Shown: positions 58,716 through 64,000 of the stretch, one piece after another
How positions within the stretch are numbered: position 1 is the stretch's first letter
Layout of the letters: each line of letters starts with the position of its first letter
NCBI GenBank assembly: GCA_949752795.1
Contig: OX457074.1
Location: forward strand, 6,833,527-6,897,526
Direction of reading: 5' to 3'
Length of the DNA: 64,000 nt
Source of the DNA: Hyperoodon ampullatus
Taxonomy: Eukaryota > Chordata > Mammalia > Artiodactyla > Ziphiidae
The notes under the pieces: generated by a model
Told to the model about the DNA's origin: nothing
The model's database searches: none
Seen by the model: the letters and a program-made list of their open reading frames with translations, nothing else
Made by a program: the position numbers and the translations under genes

Positions 58716-59361
58716 TAAAGCCTCCATGGTCATCCATCCAAGTCATGTATTTGGTCTTGTTTACCAACAATACAGCTGATATTTTAATCTGTATTCAACT
58801 CCCATGTCTATTTCTAAATTGGTACTGCACTTAAAGGGAGAAAATAGATGTGATCAGTCATTACCCACAGAAACCTGCTTCTGATACGTTAGTCAAATCT
58901 ATTGGCTCCCCACTGCTTCCAGGTATAAACGTCTCAGCCCAGCACAGACAGATGTTTCAGGCAATCCAACAACTGAAACCTTCCCTCCCTGTGCTTGAGT
59001 CACTGCAAACTACCCACCCTTCCCCACACACAATGTGTTTCCACACTGACTCCCCACCCCCGTCCACTCAGCCTAGCACAGCGGAACTCACTCACCTTCA
59101 AACTCGGCGCAAATGTTTGCTCCCCTGTGAAACCTTATTCAACTTCCCTAAGCAAAAGTACTCACTTCCTCCTCTACGTCTTTCTCCCTTGAAGTGTTTG
59201 TGCACCTACCACCCAATTAGACTGAGAGCCCTGGGAGACAAGGGATCACGCTCACTTGTCTTCCTGTTTCCTCGGGCTTTACCCACGAAAGGCAGGTGGG
59301 AATATGCCAGATGGTGTAAACAGACAAAACAGTGAGGCCTGGGTTGAGGTAGCTCTGCATT

Positions 59362-59592
59362 ACAGGCTGCAAACTTTTTGTCTAAGGGCCAGGTGGTAAG
59401 TATTTTTTGGCTTTGTCGGCCATACAGTCTGTATGACTGTATAACTACCCAGCCCTGCCACTGCGGCATGAAAGCAGCCAGAGACAGTGCATACGTGAAT
59501 GTGTGCGACTGTGCTCCAAAAACACTTCATTTACAAAAACATGCAGCAGGCGGGATTTGGGCCCTGCGTGTCGTTTGCCAGCCCCTGATCAA
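59362..59592 (+). mobile_element. hAT-type DNA transposon relic
   Basis: The phrases 'gcaaactttttgtctaaggg', 'ccagccctgccactgcggca', 'cacttcatttacaaaaacat' and 'gtcgtttgccagcccctgat' match a common non-autonomous mammalian DNA transposon of hAT/Charlie type. The subfamily is not assigned. Confidence 0.65.
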
Positions 59593-59887
59593 TACGATTG
59601 GGACCATTCTTGGGACTTAACGGCTTTTCTAACTCTCATGGCAAAGTTGGTGTCTCTATCCAAATGGGCTTAAATTGATTATTTTTATCTTATGGAACAG
59701 GATGCAAACATAAAGGTTCTCCACAACAGCAAACTCTAGTGATACACAGACAAGTGCCATTTGGCTAACCTCCCTGACGCCCGAGTCTTGAATAGTGAGG
59801 ATTATCAGTTACCCCCTCCCTCATCCACATCCGAGCCTATCCGCTTTCTGCTTAAAATTCTTTAGTTGGTCCCCATTTCCTACAGAT

Positions 59888-59942
59888 GTGGTGAGGATGA
59901 GGATGAGGAGGATGAGGATGAGGAGGAGGAGGAGGAGGATGA
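59888..59942 (+). repeat. (GAT/GAG)n purine-rich microsatellite
   Basis: A run of gaggatgaggatgaggagga units ends in (GGA)n. The stretch is strand-asymmetric, and in STAT3 pre-mRNA it reads as CTC/ATC repeats. Confidence 0.93.
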
Positions 59943-60175
59943 TAGCAGCAATAGAAAACAGTTAACATTTATTTTGCATTTATGTGTCAGGTACTGTTCT
60001 ATGCATCTTACACACAGGAATTAATTTAATTCTATGAAGTCGGTGCTATTATTATCCCCAGTGGAGGAACAGAGAGAGTCAACAGTTTGCCTGAGGTTAC
60101 ACAGCAAGTGGCAGATCTATGGCGTTCAAACCCAGGAGGTCTGGGCCCAAGGCCCTTGTGGTAAACCGCTCTTCC
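59943..60175 (-). mobile_element. MIR, reverse
   Basis: The segment 'gtgctattattatccccagt', 'aacagtttgcctgaggttac' and 'acagcaagtggcagatctat' is a clear reverse MIR. Confidence 0.85.
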
Positions 60176-60506
60176 AAGGCCAAATTGCCAGGCATGAGTA
60201 ACTAGGAAGATTGTCATGATGTGGCCCTTGACCACCTTATCTTCCTTTACCCAGTCAGATGCTGAACTTTCTACGCTTGGCTCCCAAGAAGACATGCAGT
60301 CCTGTTTCTGTCTGAACACCATCTTCTTTCTCTCTACACTGTGGTCTCCTTACCATCTGCCTGATGCCCATACAATAAGCATTGAGTCTCGGCTCAAACA
60401 GTACCTCTCCTTTCTGTATGATGCCGTTCCTGACTCTTTCAATTAGACTTAGGTGTTCTTTCTTCTTTGTTCCTGCTACATTTTTGCCTTTAAAAAGAAA
60501 AAACTG

Positions 60507-60660
60507 GGGACTTCCCTGGTGGCGCAGGGGTTGGGAATCCGCCTGCCAATTCAGGGGACACGGGTTCAAGCCCTGGTCTGGGAAGATGCCACATGCCGCG
60601 GAGCAACTAAGCCGGTGCCAATGAAGACCCAACGCGGTCAAAAATAAATTAAAAAAAGAA
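60507..60660 (+). mobile_element. tRNA-derived SINE with deleted body
   Basis: The head is complete (cttccctggtggcgcagggg, cgggttcaagccctggtctg), but the body is shortened before an A-rich tail. The duplication AAAAAGAAAAAACTG lies at 60492-60506 and 60661-60675. It is inserted at the 5' edge of the L1 fragment at 60672. Confidence 0.93.
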
Positions 60661-60671
60661 AAAAAGAAAAA

Positions 60672-61290
60672 ACTGTACACCCATGTTCATAGCAGCATTC
60701 TTCACAATAGCCAAAAGGTGGAAGCCGCCCACGTGTCCATCAACAGATGAATGAATAAACAAAATGTGATAGAGCCACACAATGAATAGTATTCAGCCTT
60801 TGAAAGGAAGGGAATTCTGACACCTGCTACAACATGGATAAACCTTAATGACTTTATGCTAAGTGAAATAAGCCAGTCACAAAAAGACACATACTGTATG
60901 ATTCCATTTATATGAGGTACATAGAGTAGTCAAATTCATAGAGGCAGGAAGTTAGAATGGTGGTGCCAGCGTCCGGGGGGAATGGGGAGCTACAGTCCAA
61001 TAGATATAGAATTTTAGTTTTGCAAGATGAAAAAAGTTCTGGAGGTTGGTTCACAACAATGTGATGAACTTAACACTACTGAATGGTACACTTAAAAATG
61101 GTTAAGATGCAGGAATTCCCTGGCGCACCAGCGGTTAGGATTCCACGCCTCCACTGCTGGGGGCATGGGTTTGATCCCTGGTCAAGGAACTAAGATCCCA
61201 ACCATAAGCCACACAGCACAGCTAAAAGAAAAAAAAGGGATGGCAAATTTCATGTTATGTGTACTCTACCATATTTTTATTAAAAGAAGG
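60672..61290 (+). mobile_element. Old L1 3' end, split by a SINE
   Basis: The run 'catgttcatagcagcattct', 'caacagatgaatgaataaac', 'gtatgattccatttatatga' and 'gatgaaaaaagttctggagg' is L1 ORF2/3' sequence. It is interrupted at 61110-61237 by a SINE and resumes with 'ggcaaatttcatgttatgtg'. Confidence 0.85.
61110..61237 (+). mobile_element. tRNA-derived SINE, short older family, nested in L1
   Basis: The head 'aggaattccctggcgcacca' and 'ggtttgatccctggtcaagg' are followed by an A-rich tail. It sits inside the L1 fragment, so it is younger than that L1. Confidence 0.92.
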
Positions 61291-61817
61291 GGGAAAAAAA
61301 AGAAAAAAAATTCCCTGATTATAGGATATTAAAGAAAACACCTCAGGGAAACTAAAGAAGTCTCCTGTAACCAACAACATTAATGCTTCGGTATATATCC
61401 TTCTAGACATTTTATCATACATGTCAATAATATATGCATATCATATACATTTGTCTTTCCTGTTATGAATCCAATCTTTGCTTCCATTACAGTGTCATGT
61501 AATGGAGGGTTATTGTTGCTATTGTATAAGAGAACTACTGATTCTTAAAACATTTATCTTGAACACAATCACTTTTCTGAACCCTTGTTACTTCCAATAA
61601 TTGTGTTTTGTTTTCTTAAAAGTTTGTCTTTTGCTTTCCAACATTAACACTCCCTTTTTCTGTCTTATTACAATGGCTGGATCTGTCAGAAAAATATCAA
61701 TGGCAGCAGGCACCCTCAATCTTGTAACTGTTTTTAATGAGATTAGTGCTTCACCACTGTATGTCATGTTCCCTTTGGTTTCTGACAAATATTCTTTTTT
61801 TGTTAAGAAAGTTCCTT

Positions 61818-62018
61818 TTTTCTTTTGCGGTATGCGGGCCTCTCACTGTTGTGGCCTCTCCCGTTGTGGAGCACAGGCTCCGGACGTGCAGGCTCAGCGG
61901 CCATGGCTCACGGGCCCAGATGCTCCGCGGCATGTGGCATCTTCCCGGACCGGGGCACGAACCCGTGTCCCCTGCATTGGCAGGCGGACTCTCAACCACT
62001 GCGCCACCAGGGAAGCCC
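61818..62018 (-). mobile_element. Cetacean tRNA-derived SINE, short young form, reverse
   Basis: A complete element in reverse, with duplication GAAAGTTCCTT at 61807-61817 and 62019-62029. It is sense to STAT3. Confidence 0.96.
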
Positions 62019-62922
62019 GAAAGTTCCTTATTTTTAAAATCTAGAATGGACACTAAATTTTGTCATCTAACAAAAATACAACTTTTCTTCTTAACTTACT
62101 AATTTAATGAATTACATTAATAGAATCCCTAATGTTAAGCCACCCTTGCATTCCTAGAATATAAACCATGCTTTGTATACTAAGCAGGATGCAAAAATCT
62201 TAACCTTTTCTTTACTTACACTGTCTTTTTAGGTCTTGATATTAGCATTATTCTAGCCTCATAAAATAAGCTGGAAACATCTCTTTTTTTCCCCTACACT
62301 TTGGAAGAGTTTAAATGATACTGGAACAATTTGTACCACAAAAGTTTGTTAAAACTTTTAAACCATCTGGCCTATTGGCTTTTTTGGTGGGATTTGGGCC
62401 CTGGGTATGTAATTTTTTTAAAGTCTTTTTCAATATATTTTTATGGTTATTGATCTAATTAAGTTTTTTCATCTTTTTTAGTATATTTTAATAATTTGTA
62501 TTTTACTGCATTATAAAGTTGTTTGATTTTCTGTTTCTCCCAGACCACAACCTCCTCTAAAGCAGGGGGCCATAACAACCAGCACACAGTAGGATACACA
62601 TACACATATACACATAATAGATTAGATGATCTAGATAGATAGATATGACTATCATATATCAATATGTGTTCCCCCGATGGGCCTGTTAGCATCACATAAT
62701 CCCTATTCCCTAAACTAATTGTATCTCTAGCTCTAGTGAGATTATTCTCAAACTTAACCACAAAGAGAAATGCGTATGAACCTGAATGATTCAATACCAA
62801 ACCATCCCCCCAGGTGGCTCCCCAAAATAATACACTGTCATATCCTTCTGGTGCAAATGTGAACTGTTACAGCCTTGGGGGAAAACAATCCAGAACTATC
62901 TATAAAAAATTTATATATATTT

Positions 62923-62924
<2 letters not shown>

Positions 62925-62961
<37 letters not shown>
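62925..62961 (+). repeat. (CA)n microsatellite
   Basis: About 18 near-perfect CA units follow an AT-rich stretch. A short (GT)n lies nearby at about 63260-63273. Confidence 0.96.
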
Positions 62962-62963
<2 letters not shown>

Positions 62964-63368
62964 CTTGACCTAACAAGTCCATGCCTGGAAATCCATAGTA
63001 GAGAAATCAAAGCATGAATATATAAAGATATATAGGGAGGCATTGCACTAGTATTTACAGTGGAGGAAAAAAAAGGCCCGGAAAGAAGTGACTGTCTATC
63101 GAAGGGGTAATAATTGAATAAATTATAGCAGATCTATACCACAGAATATTATGCAGCAAATAAAGTGAGTTAGCTTTATACTACTTGACTTAGAAGGATT
63201 TACATGACATAATTAAATGAGAAAGCAAGATGCAGAAAAGTAAACCAATTTAAATATAATGTGTGTGTGTGTATTTTCTATAGTTTATGGGAGCCTGGAG
63301 AAAGGTATGAAAGGATATATATCAGACTATTAATGTTGGATTCCTGGGAAGAGACAATGAAGAGAGGA

Positions 63369-64000
63369 GTGAGTAATCATTAGAGAAATGCAAATCAAAA
63401 CTACAATGAGGTATCACCTCACACCAGTCAGAATGTCCATCATCAAAAAATCTACAAACAATAAATGCTGAAGTGGGTGTGGAGAAAAGGGAACCCTCTT
63501 GCACTGTTGGTGGGAATGTAAATTGATACAGCCACTATAGAGAACAGTATGGAGGTTCCTTAAAAAACTAAAAATAGAACTACCATACGACCCAGCAATC
63601 TCACTACTGGGCATATACCCTGAGAAAACCATGATTCAAAAAGAGTCATGTACCACAATGTTCATTGCAGCACTATTTACAATAGCCAGGACATGGAAGC
63701 AACCTAAGTGTCCCTCGACAGATGAATGGATAAAGAAGATGTGGCACATAGATACGACGGAATATTACTCAGCCATAAAAAGAAACGAAATTGAGTTATT
63801 TGTAGTGAGGTGGATGGACCTAGAGTCTGTCATACGGAGTGAAGTAAGTCAGAAAGAGAAAAACAAATACCGTATGCTAACACATATATATATGGAATCT
63901 AAAAAAAAAAAAAAAAAGGTTCTGAAGAACCTAGGGTCAGGACAGGAATAAAGACACAGACATAGAGAATGAACTTGAGGACACGGGGAGGGGGAAGGGT
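63369..64000 (+). mobile_element. L1 3' region, cut by window edge
   Basis: From 'attagagaaatgcaaatcaa' through 'gaggtatcacctcacaccag', 'tggtgggaatgtaaattgat', 'cttcactactgggcatatac'-like sequence and 'ggaatattactcagccataa', this is the 3' part of an L1 ORF2 and its end. The open frame at 63631-63951 is a fragment of ORF2 C-terminal sequence (SIMKRNEIE-like region) and not a host gene. Confidence 0.9.

Noticed and set aside
63631..63951. Open frame of about 100 codons near the window's right edge.
   Set aside because: It is a piece of L1 ORF2, cut off from the rest of the element.

Overview
This is mammalian nuclear DNA: split genes with GT-AG introns, CpG-island promoters, L1, MIR and hAT fossils. 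About 21 tRNA-derived SINEs of the form typical of whales and dolphins are present, most carrying the core 'ggcttccctggtggcgcag', an A-rich tail and clear target-site duplications. The window therefore very likely comes from a cetacean, probably a toothed whale; the species cannot be read from the sequence.

The window covers the conserved STAT cluster (human 17q21 synteny): STAT5B (minus strand, only promoter, exon 1 and part of intron 1), STAT5A (plus strand, complete) and STAT3 (minus strand, exons 5-24). Bases 1-5932 are inferred STAT5B intron 1. A CpG island at about 5590-6370 holds the STAT5B promoter. Bases 6100-15150 are the shared space between the two divergent STAT5 promoters, with MIRs, one recent SINE and several TTCNNNGAA (GAS-type) sites. 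The STAT5A promoter island lies at about 15150-15800. Its coding exons run from 16377 to 33805 and add up to 794 residues, with SH2 Arg618 and Tyr694 in place. Its polyadenylation signal is at 35050.

STAT5A and STAT3 converge. Their polyadenylation signals are about 1.37 kb apart, and that gap contains an unexplained CpG-rich block and two CTCF-like motifs. STAT3 coding exons 5-24 run backwards from 56670 to 38361 and give residues 125-770. Exons 1-4 are not in the window; they should lie beyond base 64000. The C-terminal half preserves both known STAT3 splice switches: the tandem donor that adds or drops Ser701, and the internal exon 23 acceptor that makes STAT3-beta.

All three proteins are latent cytoplasmic transcription factors that JAK kinases phosphorylate on one tyrosine; they dimerise through SH2 domains and bind TTCNNNGAA sites in the nucleus. 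No undescribed gene system was found. The points most worth checking are splice-site oddities in STAT5A (a 32-bp tandem amplification of the exon 3 donor, and a duplicated exon 9 end with its donor), a GC-AG intron in STAT3, and the CpG/CTCF block between the convergent gene ends.
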